NCBI RefSeq assembly: GCF_002934325.1
Contig: NZ_PTIV01000003.1
Location: forward strand, 124,001 to 188,000
Direction: 5' to 3'
Length of the DNA stretch: 64,000 nt
From: Marinobacter persicus
Lineage (GTDB): Bacteria; Pseudomonadota; Gammaproteobacteria; Pseudomonadales; Oleiphilaceae
Shown: positions 52,773-62,082 of the stretch, in pieces
How the letters are laid out: each line of letters starts with the position of its first letter
Numbering within the stretch: position 1 is the first letter of the stretch
The notes under the pieces: generated by a model
What the model saw: only the letters and a program-made list of their open reading frames with translations
Told to the model about the DNA's origin: nothing
Database searches by the model: none
Program-made: the position numbers and the translations under genes

Positions 52773-53464
52773 CCTGTATCCGTACACTGATCGTCGAGGA
52801 TGATCGCAAAATCGCAGAGATCCAGCGCCGATTCCTGGAACGCATGGAGCAGGTGGATCTGTGTGGCATCGCCCACACCCTCGCCGACGCCCGCGAGCAG
52901 ATCGAGGTAATGGATCCGGACCTCATTCTTCTGGATGTCTACTTTCCGGATGGCAATGGCCTTAACCTGTTGCGAGAGCTTAGGGCCACGGACAGCCATA
53001 GTGACGTTATCCTTATTACCGCCGCCAAGGAAGTGGAGACCCTGCGCAGTGCGCTACGTGGCGGGGTATTCGACTATATCCTTAAACCGCTGGTGTACGA
53101 ACGTCTGCAAGAGGCCATTCAGGGTTACCAGGCCCACATGGAGAGACTGGACACCCTGCACCAGGTGGCTCAGAAGGAAGTCGATGCGCTACTCCCGCGC
53201 GCGCCCGGCGAGAACGCCCGCAATGCCGACGAACGCCTGCCCAAGGGCATAGACGCACTAACCCTCGACACAATCCGGGAAGTCATGGCGGACGGGCGCA
53301 AACTGAGCGCAGAAGAAGTCGGGGCGGCTATCGGTGCCTCACGAACCACGGCTCGCCGCTACCTCGAATATCTGGTTGGCGCCGGTGAGCTGTTCGCGGA
53401 AGTTGCTTACGGGAGTGTTGGCCGCCCCGAAAGGCGCTACTGTGCCGTACAGACCAATGCCTGA
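52769..53464 (+). CDS. Response regulator, CitB/DcuR family
   Basis: 231 residues. Receiver domain with acidic pocket Glu10-Asp11, phosphoacceptor Asp56 in LLDVYFPDGNG and Lys in LKPLVYERL. C-terminal helix-turn-helix (LSAEEVGAAIGASRTTARRYLEYLV) as in CitB/DcuR. TTG start at 52769 overlaps the kinase stop; GGGAGG six to seven bases upstream supports it. Both genes thus use TTG starts, which lowers expression. Expected to control tctCBA. Confidence 0.9.
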   Translation: MTCIRTLIVEDDRKIAEIQRRFLERMEQVDLCGIAHTLADAREQIEVMDPDLILLDVYFPDGNGLNLLRELRATDSHSDVILITAAKEVETLRSALRGGVFDYILKPLVYERLQEAIQGYQAHMERLDTLHQVAQKEVDALLPRAPGENARNADERLPKGIDALTLDTIREVMADGRKLSAEEVGAAIGASRTTARRYLEYLVGAGELFAEVAYGSVGRPERRYCAVQTNA

Positions 53465-53482
53465 AAATTCTGGAGCCTGATC

Positions 53483-54274
53483 GTGAAGTCACTCCTGATA
53501 ACTGTTCTGACCCTGGCATTCCTGACGGGATGCCAGGAATCACCCACCGGGCGCAACCGGCTGGCCCTGGTACCCAATGCCATGATGGCGGATATGGGGC
53601 AGGAGAGCTTTGAGCAGATAAAACAACAAAACACCGTGGTTACCCGCCCCGAAGTCAACCAACTGGTGCAATGCATCACCAGGGAACTGGTCGCAGCCGC
53701 CCAAACCGAATACCCACAAGCTCCCATGCCACAATCCTGGGACGTTGCAGTGTTCGACAATGCCAACGCTAACGCGTTTGCCCTGCCAGGCGGGAAAATC
53801 GGAGTTCACACCGGGTTACTGCGCGTTACCGAAAATACTTCGCAACTGGCCACGGTTATTGGCCACGAAATCGCCCACGTACTGGCGAACCACGGCAACG
53901 AACGACTGACACAGCAACTGGGCGTGCAGGCAGGGATGCTACTGGTGGGTCTGTTTACAGAGAGCGAGATTGCCGAGGATCAGATTCAGCAAGCCCTGGG
54001 CATCGGCGCCCAACTGGGCCTCACCCTACCCTTCAGCCGGGCCCACGAAGAGGAAGCAGACCTGATGGGCCTGAAGATCATGACACGGGCCGGATTCGAG
54101 CCTGGGGAGAGCGTGCGCCTGTGGCAGAATATGGCGGACGCCTCTGGCGCGCAACCGCTCGAATTCCTGTCCACCCACCCTAGCCACGATAGCCGTATCG
54201 CTGCCCTTCGCAGACAGCTTGAAAAGGCCCGCCCCCTCTCCGAGAGGGCTCCCCCACCGCAGTGCCAACCCTGA
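53483..54274 (+). CDS. M48-family metallopeptidase lipoprotein (LoiP/YcaL-like)
   Basis: 263 residues. Lipoprotein signal with Cys17 (LTGC). Zn site HEIAH at 128-132 and third ligand in EEEADLMGLKI. The upstream INAFALPGGKI-type motif is NANAFALPGGKIGVHTGL. Resembles periplasmic M48 quality-control proteases. 18 bp after the response regulator gene on the same strand, but functionally separate. Confidence 0.92.
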   Translation: MKSLLITVLTLAFLTGCQESPTGRNRLALVPNAMMADMGQESFEQIKQQNTVVTRPEVNQLVQCITRELVAAAQTEYPQAPMPQSWDVAVFDNANANAFALPGGKIGVHTGLLRVTENTSQLATVIGHEIAHVLANHGNERLTQQLGVQAGMLLVGLFTESEIAEDQIQQALGIGAQLGLTLPFSRAHEEEADLMGLKIMTRAGFEPGESVRLWQNMADASGAQPLEFLSTHPSHDSRIAALRRQLEKARPLSERAPPPQCQP

Positions 54275-54288
54275 TCTCGGCGAGTCAT

Positions 54289-54513
54289 CTACTTCAATGG
54301 TGGCTCTTGTTTACGAGCCAGAATGTAGTACACAAGACTGGCCAAACCGCAGGCGATCATCACCCAACCGGCACCTTCGGCCATTTGCGAATTGCCACTG
54401 CCGAGGCCGATCAAGACTACAGCGCCGATGATGATGCTGTACACGGCCGACAGGAACAGGATGACCAGGCTCTTGCGAGGCTCTTGTTTCACAACCGTTT
54501 TTGGATCTTCCAT
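54289..54513 (-). CDS. Small two-helix membrane protein, 74 residues
   Basis: From the ATG at 54513 with GGAGA upstream. Reads MEDPKTVVKQEPRKSLVILF..., two hydrophobic helices (SLVILFLSAVYSIIIGAVVL and GAGWVMIACGLASLVYYIL) and a basic tail. No family assigned. Convergent with the M48 gene (14 bp). A longer frame to 54651 lacks a ribosome site. Confidence 0.65.
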   Translation of the reverse strand: MEDPKTVVKQEPRKSLVILFLSAVYSIIIGAVVLIGLGSGNSQMAEGAGWVMIACGLASLVYYILARKQEPPLK

Positions 54514-54653
54514 AAGGTGTCTCCTAATTCGGTCGATAAGTGAAGGGACAGCACCTGCTGCCTTTTGCACAACGGCTAACCAGCCAGTGTAGCGCATTCC
54601 TACATTGTTCAAACCGCCGAAGCCTACGTGAAACCACCGACGACCCCGCAAAT

Positions 54654-55553
54654 TCAGGACGTATGCGCTGCGGAATTCCGGGAACCAGTAGCGACAATTC
54701 TGCGCCCGATAACCATCAGGCTGGCCGGCCGGCTGGCTACCTCCAGGGGCGTCTTGCCAATAAGTTCGCCATCGGCCGTCACGGTTTTTGGCTTGCCCGT
54801 TTCAATGACGCAGCGTCGGGCTTTCAGGTGCATGAATGTACTGCTCCTCCGAGGGGACTGTCGCCCCAACTGGACCAGGACAAAGGTGGCCAGAAGCTGG
54901 ATCAGAGGGCGCGGTTTGACGGCAACCACGCTCAGACAGCCATTGTTTACCGACGTCTCCGGAATCTCGTTCCCCCCGCCAAAAAAACCGCCATTGGCTA
55001 CCGCCACAGAAAGCCAGCGCCCGGTTATAACACCCTTGTCACAGTGAATCCTGGCCCGGAAGCCCCGCCGGGCATTCACGCGCCGCAGCAGATTCACTCC
55101 ATAGCTGAAACGTCCAAACAGCCGTTTTTCAGATCTCCTGGCTTCCCGTGCCGGCAGCGTACCTATGCCCACGTGGGCTACGTTAAGAAAGATCCCCTTA
55201 CCAAAATCGGCCACATCCACCCTCAGCCTGGCTCCCTCAGCAATCAGCTGACACAGCATTTCTGGCGACTCGGGGAGGTCCAGGTTACGGGCAAAATCGT
55301 TGGCGGTTCCGGAGGGCAGAATCGCCAGAGTGGCCCCCGTTTTCAGGCACAGGCGGGCACCAAGGTTGGCCGAGCCGTCGCCACCGGCAACCATCAGAAC
55401 ATCGCCCGCCTCCAGCTCCTCCACCCAGGAGGTGTCTTCAAAACTGCAGCACCTTGGGTTCCGGATACCGGCTTTGGCCAGATGATCGAGCCAGAATTCA
55501 CGGTCGCACCGCTTATCTCCCGCGTTGGGATTGGATACCAGCCAGTAGGTCAA
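54654..55553 (-). CDS. Diacylglycerol/lipid kinase family protein (YegS-like)
   Basis: 299 residues. The DAGK catalytic motif is GGDGS at 57-61, here followed by ANLGA instead of the usual TINE/TLNE, and LPSGTANDFAR at 79-89. N-terminal SNPNAG nucleotide region. The changed residues after GGDGS could alter activity. YegS-like proteins phosphorylate lipids or sphingoid substrates. Same strand as the DMT transporter, 41-bp gap. Confidence 0.85.
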   Translation of the reverse strand: MTYWLVSNPNAGDKRCDREFWLDHLAKAGIRNPRCCSFEDTSWVEELEAGDVLMVAGGDGSANLGARLCLKTGATLAILPSGTANDFARNLDLPESPEMLCQLIAEGARLRVDVADFGKGIFLNVAHVGIGTLPAREARRSEKRLFGRFSYGVNLLRRVNARRGFRARIHCDKGVITGRWLSVAVANGGFFGGGNEIPETSVNNGCLSVVAVKPRPLIQLLATFVLVQLGRQSPRRSSTFMHLKARRCVIETGKPKTVTADGELIGKTPLEVASRPASLMVIGRRIVATGSRNSAAHTS

Positions 55554-55594
55554 AACGCCTCCCCTCCGCTCATTGCAGGGCCATACTCAAAAGC

Positions 55595-56485
55595 CTAGGC
55601 GGGTTTCTTGCGGACAACCACCAGCGCGACACCCGTAATCGCGACAATGCCGCCGACCATGGCAAGCCCGCCCAGCCGTTCATCAAACAGAAGATAGGCC
55701 TGCGTCGCCGTGACCGGTGGCACCAGGTAAAACAGACTGGCCACCTGGGAAGCAGCCCCCTGGCGGATCAGCCACATCAACAGCAGAATCGCACTAACCG
55801 ACACCCCCAGCACCAACCAGGCCATCGACAGCTGCAACTGCAGGCTCCATTCAACCTCCCGGGATTCCAGGGCGAAGGCGCCCACGGCAAACAACGTGGC
55901 AGCAGCGGCATACTGGATCAGGGTGCCGGATACCAGGTCTGCACCCGTGCCATGGCGCTTCTGGTAGACCGTTCCCAGGGAGATACCCGCCAGCGCGAGC
56001 AGGGCCCACAGCAGACTCCACAGCGTCATGCCCGAGCCGGAGGGCGCATCGGTGCCGAATTTCTCCAACAGCACCAGGGCCACGCCCACAAAGCCCAGGG
56101 CCAGGCCCAGCCACTGGCGCCCGCTGACTGACTCCTTCAGCACCAGCACCGCCACGCCCGAGGTCACCAGCGGCTGCAGCCCGACAATCAGGGACACAAT
56201 CCCCGCTGCCATGCCTTCATCAATGGCGTAATACACCGCGCCCAGGTAGCAGCCGTGCACCAGCAGGCCGGTGATCGCCAGGTGACCGGCCCCGCGCCAG
56301 CCCGGCCAGCGGGCTTTCAGGAACCAGGCAAGGCCAGCCAGCAACGCCAGCGTTATCAGCATGCGAAGCAGAAGCAGGGTGAACGGTTCCGCAAACGGCA
56401 GCCCGTATTTGGCGCCAATGAAGCCGGTGCTCCACAGCCAGACAAACAGGGCGGGGATGAAAAAGGAATAGAACCATGAATGCAT
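55595..56485 (-). CDS. EamA/DMT-family transporter
   Basis: 296 residues from the internal ATG at 56485; a TTG at 56518 would extend it by 11 residues. Ten helices in two EamA repeats (FIPALFVWLWSTGFIGAKYG and LWSLLWALLALAGISLGTVYQ). YdcZ/RhtA-type metabolite exporter, substrate unknown. A second member of the family is at 12888-13802, but the two are not closely similar at the N-terminus. Confidence 0.87.
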   Translation of the reverse strand: MHSWFYSFFIPALFVWLWSTGFIGAKYGLPFAEPFTLLLLRMLITLALLAGLAWFLKARWPGWRGAGHLAITGLLVHGCYLGAVYYAIDEGMAAGIVSLIVGLQPLVTSGVAVLVLKESVSGRQWLGLALGFVGVALVLLEKFGTDAPSGSGMTLWSLLWALLALAGISLGTVYQKRHGTGADLVSGTLIQYAAAATLFAVGAFALESREVEWSLQLQLSMAWLVLGVSVSAILLLMWLIRQGAASQVASLFYLVPPVTATQAYLLFDERLGGLAMVGGIVAITGVALVVVRKKPA

Positions 56486-56575
56486 CGAAGGGCTACCGGT
56501 TGGGGAATCTGCCCGCAAGCTTACTCCAAAAGTTAGCAGCCGAACAAAGCAGATTCCCCGTGGGCGGATGACCGC

Positions 56576-58771
56576 TTACTGGCCCGGGGCCGCCCCGGTC
56601 GGCAGTCTCACCTCAATCTCGGGTTCCTTCTCGTGCCAGTCCGCCTCCCAGGTTACCTCGGGCTCCTGGCCCGGCCGAGGCTGGACGGTGATGGAAAGGG
56701 TCCCGAAACTGGTGGGCGCCGGGCCAAACCGAATCGGATTTTCCTGCTCCAGCCAGCGCGGTGGCAGGCCGGCGCACAGGATCAAGCGATTGCCCTCTTC
56801 CCGCACAAAGCAGTTGCGCACCATCAGCACCCACTCGGCGGAAGCCCACACATGGTGACCATCGCCCATACAGCCGCCCCCGGTGGCCGGGTGAATGGCC
56901 TCCGGCCACTGGCCGGTGGCGGACGCCAGCCGTGCGACTGCATCCACCAGGTCCAGGAAACGCGGATCTCCGGCCCGCAACAGCACCTGGGCCACGTGCA
57001 GGGTGAGATACGCATTCAGCCCCGAGTGAATCATGTCCTGATAGAACGCACCTTTGACGAAGCAACGCTCCATCAGGAATTCGGCGCAATCCAGCAGCCG
57101 GGAATCGTCCGGGGCACACAGTTGCGTCGGGTAGCCCATGGCCAGGGAGCCAATGGCCCCGGCATCCAGGCGACGATAGGGCGAGGCCGGCATGGCCGGG
57201 CGCTTCAGGCGCTGCTCGCAGGTGGCCAGGCTGCGGTCCACGGTCTGGGTGAATTCCTTCGCCCCGGCGGCAAAAATACCACTGGTTTCATGATCCAGTG
57301 GCCGGAACAGATCCGAGGCCGCCTGCAGCCCGGCAATGCCCCAGAAGTCGTCCCAGTAGTAGTAATCGTTGGGCCCCAGGTGCTCGGCACTGAAGCCCGC
57401 TGGCAGCAGGCCGGCGTGGGGCTTGCCCAGAGTGTCGCTCAGGCGTTTTTTCTGGATCCAGCGTGCGCCTTTTTTCACAGCCCCGTGCCACTCGGGCGGC
57501 AGCCGGGTCCCGGTCAGCTCGTGATAGCGCCTGAGAATCCAGAGTACCTCGCCATTGGCGTCCCACTCCCCTTCCTGGGAACGGAAATAGCCATTCTTGA
57601 GCTGCCGGCCAGGGAACTGGTTCAGGGCTTTCTCGGCCCGGCCGGTCAGGCCGGCGCACAACAGGGCATGAATAATGAAAGCCGCATCCCGGAACCAGAA
57701 GCGCTTGTAGGTGTAGGGCCCGGGATAGACGTCGTCTGGCGAGTGCAATACCAGGGAGCGAATGGCAGCGTCGTAGAGGAACTGCCAGTCTTCATCCGGG
57801 CATTCGAGCCGGGCGTGGCCCTGCAAGGCCGCCCCCCAGTCGCCCGGGGAAAGCTCCGGGGCACCCTCATCGGACAGGGGTACCATGACGGTCAGCTCAG
57901 ATACTTTATCGGCCTTGAGCGGGAACAGCGCGGCGGCGGTCACCATACCCACATCACAGGTGCCTTCGGACTGGTCATCCATGTCCTGCAGATGAATCCG
58001 GACATCGCCCCGTTGGTAGTCCGATACGTGATGGTGTTCGGCCGGCCGGCTGAAGGTCACCGCCGGTTTGCCGTCCACCACCCAGTGATCCCGGTCGGCA
58101 TTCAGCGTGACCCGGTTAATCAGGCTGATACCCTCCGGGTTGGCGGGGCGAAGCGACAACACCAGCGAACCAGCCACGTCCGAGCGGGCCTGCAGCACCA
58201 TCTGGCAATAGGGTTTGCCGTTTTCCACCACCACCCGGGAGCGGCTGGTGAGCGAGAGGCCGTCACTGGACGATTCCGTCACCACACAGACACCCTCGTC
58301 CAGCTCATAGGTCTGCTGGCTTGATTCACAACGGGAGGGCAGCAGACAGCGGCCATCGTCCGCCAGTACCCAGCCATCCAGCGACCAGCCATCGTACCAG
58401 GGCGTCAGCAGGCCCCGGGGATCCACAATCGGGAGTTCATCCAGGTCGGGATGACCCACGGCCGTCCAGTTGCGGTTGCTGAGGTTGATGTGGGTAATGG
58501 AAAAGGCCCGGGGAATGAATGCCGGATCTTCCGGATCAAACTGACGCTCGACCCAGTAGGGCCAGACCCAGTCCAGGTTGTGCTGGATGACCCGGCTGTT
58601 GATCAGCCCCCGGGCGTGGAAAACCACCCCGGCCCGCAACAGCTCAATGGGTTCACCCACTTCCGACGGCTGGGCAAAGTTTTGCAGCTTGCCCAACAAG
58701 GCAATAGGATCCAGGAAACCATGCCGCTTGGCAGCACGCTTGACCAGATACCGCCAGGGGAGCCAGTTCAT
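56576..58771 (-). CDS. Alpha/alpha-barrel glycosidase-like protein
   Basis: 731 residues, no signal peptide. The N-terminal half is beta-rich; the C-terminal half has six-hairpin glycosidase features. GPYTYKRFWFRDAAFIIHALL carries the Trp-x-Arg-Asp seen in glucoamylase and related GH15/GH63/trehalase-like folds, EGEWDANGEVLWIL supplies a candidate acid, and the C-terminal GQWPEAIHP and DGHHVWASAEWVLM fit the last helices. It may hydrolyse glycogen-, trehalose- or glucoside-type storage or osmolyte sugars; the substrate is unknown. Its start overlaps the TVP38 stop by four bases. Confidence 0.7.
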   Translation of the reverse strand: MNWLPWRYLVKRAAKRHGFLDPIALLGKLQNFAQPSEVGEPIELLRAGVVFHARGLINSRVIQHNLDWVWPYWVERQFDPEDPAFIPRAFSITHINLSNRNWTAVGHPDLDELPIVDPRGLLTPWYDGWSLDGWVLADDGRCLLPSRCESSQQTYELDEGVCVVTESSSDGLSLTSRSRVVVENGKPYCQMVLQARSDVAGSLVLSLRPANPEGISLINRVTLNADRDHWVVDGKPAVTFSRPAEHHHVSDYQRGDVRIHLQDMDDQSEGTCDVGMVTAAALFPLKADKVSELTVMVPLSDEGAPELSPGDWGAALQGHARLECPDEDWQFLYDAAIRSLVLHSPDDVYPGPYTYKRFWFRDAAFIIHALLCAGLTGRAEKALNQFPGRQLKNGYFRSQEGEWDANGEVLWILRRYHELTGTRLPPEWHGAVKKGARWIQKKRLSDTLGKPHAGLLPAGFSAEHLGPNDYYYWDDFWGIAGLQAASDLFRPLDHETSGIFAAGAKEFTQTVDRSLATCEQRLKRPAMPASPYRRLDAGAIGSLAMGYPTQLCAPDDSRLLDCAEFLMERCFVKGAFYQDMIHSGLNAYLTLHVAQVLLRAGDPRFLDLVDAVARLASATGQWPEAIHPATGGGCMGDGHHVWASAEWVLMVRNCFVREEGNRLILCAGLPPRWLEQENPIRFGPAPTSFGTLSITVQPRPGQEPEVTWEADWHEKEPEIEVRLPTGAAPGQ

Positions 58772-59502
58772 TGATTTGCCTCCTCTTCAGTTGGTTCGGT
58801 CTCGACCTTGTAGCGGGCCAGGGCCCGACGTGCCAGACGATTCAGAAACATCACCGCCAGCACAGTGCCAATAAACCCGGCCCCGTAGATGGCCCATTCC
58901 AGGGGTGTACGGGCGGTTTCACGCACCCCGATGGTGGAAAGATCTGCCGCCAGGGAGCCCAGATAGACGTTATGCAGTGAAAACGGGATAACGCCAAAGA
59001 ACGTACCAAGCACAAAGCCGCTAAACGAGAAGTTGGTGAGACCGAACAGAAAATTCGATAGTTTTCCGGGAAAAAACGGAATTAGACGGGTCAACAGCAC
59101 GATTTTCCAACCGTGGGGCGCCATTTCATTGCTGACCATCGACAACCGCGCCCGACCCCGGAGGTAGACACTGGCGTAATCGCCTAAAAAATATCGGGCG
59201 ATCAGAAACGCAATAGCCGAACCGATGGTAGTGCCGACCACCACGTAAATGGTGCCCTCAAGCAGGCCGAAAACAAATCCGGCGCCGGTGGTCAGCAGCA
59301 CGCCCGGTAACAGCAACACCATGGCCAGCACCATAATGCCCACGAACATCACGGCCGCCCAGAGGCCCTGGGTATCAAACCAGCGCAGCAGCTCCACCAC
59401 CTGCTGATGCACACCAAAGGCGTACAGCAGGCCAACGATCAGCCCAACGCCTGCGATACTGCCACCCATCCAGAGAATGGGGGATTTCTTCCAGCGATTC
59501 AT
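58768..59502 (-). CDS. TVP38/TMEM64 family membrane protein (DedA-like)
   Basis: 244 residues with about six hydrophobic segments. SNARE_assoc (VTT) domain signature: GTTIGSAIAFLIARYFLGDYA and FFPGKLSNFLFGLTNFSFSGFVLGTFFG, including the conserved Phe-x-x-x-N and Gly-Thr-x-x-G. Relatives act as lipid scramblases or flippases. Operon with the glycosidase-like gene (ATGA overlap), an unusual partner. Confidence 0.88.
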   Translation of the reverse strand: MNRWKKSPILWMGGSIAGVGLIVGLLYAFGVHQQVVELLRWFDTQGLWAAVMFVGIMVLAMVLLLPGVLLTTGAGFVFGLLEGTIYVVVGTTIGSAIAFLIARYFLGDYASVYLRGRARLSMVSNEMAPHGWKIVLLTRLIPFFPGKLSNFLFGLTNFSFSGFVLGTFFGVIPFSLHNVYLGSLAADLSTIGVRETARTPLEWAIYGAGFIGTVLAVMFLNRLARRALARYKVETEPTEEEANQ

Positions 59503-59514
59503 AGCCCAACCCTA

Positions 59515-59528
59515 ACGTGTTAACACGT
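59515..59528. promoter_or_regulatory. 14-bp perfect palindrome in the TVP38/rsuA divergent gap
   Basis: ACGTGTTAACACGT, a perfect dyad 13 bp upstream of the TVP38 start. TGTTAACA recurs at 59560-59567. A candidate operator for an unidentified regulator of one of the two divergent genes. Confidence 0.4.
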
Positions 59529-59593
59529 GATGGCTCAAAACATTGCGGTATCATGTCCCTGTTAACACTCAACATAGCCCAGTGTCCCGCTCG

Positions 59594-60289
59594 ATGAAGC
59601 TTTCCCGAATTCTCAGTAACCGGAATGGTGTCAGCCGTAAACAGGCCAACGCGTTGATTGCATCGGGCCGGGTCCGCGTTAATGACAGGGTCTGTCGAAC
59701 ACCCGCGCAGGAGGTGGATCGGTTTTCAACCGTAAGGCTTGATGGCGAGATCATTCAGGCGGGCGAGGCAGAACGCTACCTGATGCTCAACAAGCCGGCC
59801 GGGTACCTGAGCGCCACGGTGGATGACATCCACCAGACCGTCCTTGAGTTGATTGCCCCGGAGTTACGCTGGCACCTTCACATCGCCGGGCGTCTGGACC
59901 GCAGCAGCACCGGGTTGCTCATCCTCACCAGCAATGGTCACTGGTCACGAAAACTCACCGAACCGGTGGTCAAGATACCCAAGGTATACCGGGTAACCAC
60001 GGCGCACCCTATCAGCCCCGAGACCGAAGCTCAGTTTGCCCAGGGTATCTGGTTCGAGTTCGAGGGCCTGACCACTTCACCGGCCCAGATTGAGCTCATG
60101 GGCGAACGGGAAGCACGGGTGACCATCTACGAGGGTCGGTACCACCAGATCAAACGCATGTTCCACGCCGTGGGCAACCGTGTTACAACCCTGCACCGGG
60201 AACGCATGGGCGGGATAGCACTGGACGACAACCTGCCCCCCGGCGACTATCGGAGCCTGACCCGAGAAGAGATTGACTCCGTGCAATAG
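59594..60289 (+). CDS. rsuA: 16S rRNA pseudouridine(516) synthase
   Basis: 231 residues from the ATG at 59594, identical in length to E. coli RsuA. N-terminal S4 domain (MKLSRILSNRNGVSRKQAN) then the catalytic motif HIAGRLDRSSTGLLIL with the essential aspartate, and EGRYHQIKRMFHAVGNRV. The frame upstream of this ATG lacks the S4 start. Divergent from the TVP38 gene. Confidence 0.95.
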   Translation: MKLSRILSNRNGVSRKQANALIASGRVRVNDRVCRTPAQEVDRFSTVRLDGEIIQAGEAERYLMLNKPAGYLSATVDDIHQTVLELIAPELRWHLHIAGRLDRSSTGLLILTSNGHWSRKLTEPVVKIPKVYRVTTAHPISPETEAQFAQGIWFEFEGLTTSPAQIELMGEREARVTIYEGRYHQIKRMFHAVGNRVTTLHRERMGGIALDDNLPPGDYRSLTREEIDSVQ

Positions 60290-60383
60290 GCCACCCAAAA
60301 CACGGCGGGCAATGAGCTATGCTATGCAGGATGTCTTTCGCTTAATCACTAACTATTAATCACGACAGGGATGGTTTCAGGTC

Positions 60384-61730
60384 ATGGCCAACGACACCGG
60401 CGGCTACTACCCGCGCCCACTGCGCCACCTCAGCGTTTACCTGTCCGGCCTGGTGCAGGGCCGGCTTTGGCTAAAGGTACTGGTGGGCATGTTCCTGGGG
60501 CTGGTTGTCGGCACGCTGCTGGGGCCCTCGGTGGGGCTGGTGGAGCCCGCCACCGGCACCTTGATCGGTAACTGGCTGGCCTTCCCCGGCCAGTTGTTCC
60601 TGGCCACCATCCAGATGATCGTGATCCCGCTGGTGATTGCCTCGGTGGTGCGGGGGCTGGCCGCCAGTGAAAACCTGGAGCAGTTACGCAAACTCGGCCT
60701 GCGGGTAACCACCTTTTTTGTGATCACCACCGCCATTGCCGCCGCCATTGGTCTCTGGGTCGGCGGGCTGATGAATCCCGGCAGCATGATGAAAGGGCTG
60801 GTGACGCCGCCCCCCGCCGACGATGCCCAGACAGCGGCCGCCACGATACCCAACGTCAACGAACTGCCCCAGACCCTGATTGGCCTGCTGCCCGGCAACC
60901 CGCTGGATGCCATGGTGGAAGGCCAGATGCTGCAGGTGGTGATTTTCTCAATCATCGTGGGTGTGGCGCTGGTCAGCATGGCCCCGGAGAAATCCCGCCC
61001 CATGCTCGACCTGCTCGATTCCCTGCAGCAGATCTGCATGACGGTCGTGCGCTGGGCCATGCGCCTGGCCCCCATCGCGGTGTTCGGCCTGATGGCGCAA
61101 CTGACCACCACTATCGGCTTCATGGCCATGCTGGGCATGGCGTCCTACGTGGTGACCGTGCTGGCCGGGTTACTGGTACTGCTGGGATTCTACCTGCTGA
61201 TCCTGAAACTACTGGCGGGGGAGCCACCCCTGCGTTTTCTTCGCAACACCCGGGATGTGTTGTTACTGGCGTTTTCCACCTCCAGTTCGGCAGCGGTCAT
61301 GCCCCTGTCGATCCGAACCGCCGAGGACAAGCTCGGGGTCCGGCCCTCGGTTTCCCAGTTCGTTATCCCCCTGGGCGCCACCATCAACATGAACGGCACC
61401 GCCCTGTACCAGGCGGTGGCGACCATTTTCCTGGCTCAGGTCTATGGCATTGATCTGGGGCTGGGCAGCATGGCGCTGGTGGTGGCGATGGCGGTGGGTG
61501 CCTCCATCGGCTCACCCGCCACGCCCGGGGTGGGCATCGTTATCCTGGCGATGGTGCTACAAACCGTCGGCGTGCCGCCAAGCGGCATCGCGCTGATCAT
61601 GGGCGTGGACCGGATCCTGGACATGTGCCGCACGGCCATCAACGTCACCGGCGACCTGGTCACCTGCCGGCTGATGGAGAACTGGTCGGGGCGCCGGTTA
61701 CCTCAGGAGCCTGCTTCCGCCGAGGCGTAA
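60384..61730 (+). CDS. Dicarboxylate/amino acid:cation symporter (DAACS/GltP family)
   Basis: 448 residues with eight helices and two re-entrant loops. STSSSAAVMPLS is the first loop (Ser-rich HP1), NMNGTALYQAV the helix-7 motif that binds Na+ and substrate, and GSPATPGVGIVI the HP2 tip. Imports C4-dicarboxylates, glutamate or aspartate with Na+ or H+. Own promoter likely in 60290-60383. Confidence 0.92.
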   Translation: MANDTGGYYPRPLRHLSVYLSGLVQGRLWLKVLVGMFLGLVVGTLLGPSVGLVEPATGTLIGNWLAFPGQLFLATIQMIVIPLVIASVVRGLAASENLEQLRKLGLRVTTFFVITTAIAAAIGLWVGGLMNPGSMMKGLVTPPPADDAQTAAATIPNVNELPQTLIGLLPGNPLDAMVEGQMLQVVIFSIIVGVALVSMAPEKSRPMLDLLDSLQQICMTVVRWAMRLAPIAVFGLMAQLTTTIGFMAMLGMASYVVTVLAGLLVLLGFYLLILKLLAGEPPLRFLRNTRDVLLLAFSTSSSAAVMPLSIRTAEDKLGVRPSVSQFVIPLGATINMNGTALYQAVATIFLAQVYGIDLGLGSMALVVAMAVGASIGSPATPGVGIVILAMVLQTVGVPPSGIALIMGVDRILDMCRTAINVTGDLVTCRLMENWSGRRLPQEPASAEA

Positions 61731-61813
61731 AGAATAAACCCAAGGAGTAAAACGACATCCAGCTTTTAGCCATGTGCTAAATTTGAAGAAAGCCGCCAAA
61801 AGGAGGACCCGAC

Positions 61814-61990
61814 ATGCTCTACTGGATTGTCATATGCCTCATCATCGCACTGATCGCCGGCGTTCTGGGCTTCGGGGGTATTGCCGGTGCCGCCACCGGC
61901 ATCGCCCAGATTCTCTTCTTCATTTTTCTGGTACTTCTGGTCATCTCCGTGGTCAGCAGCATCTTCCGTGGCCGGGGCCCCAAACCATGA
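61814..61990 (+). CDS. DUF1328 (YtjA-like) small membrane protein
   Basis: 58 residues, two hydrophobic helices ([19 protein letters not shown] and the [19 protein letters not shown] region), the usual DUF1328 length and composition, with a basic RGRGPKP tail. AGGAGG is eight bases upstream of the ATG. Function unknown; often stress-regulated. Confidence 0.85.
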   Translation: MLYWIVICLIIALIAGVLGFGGIAGAATGIAQILFFIFLVLLVISVVSSIFRGRGPKP

Positions 61991-62082
61991 GGCCCTGAGC
62001 AGGCCTGGCGGCGTTGACAATGTCGCCGCCGGGTGTCTATCCCTGTACGTAAGTGCAAACGATATGAAACGGCGGTGATGTC

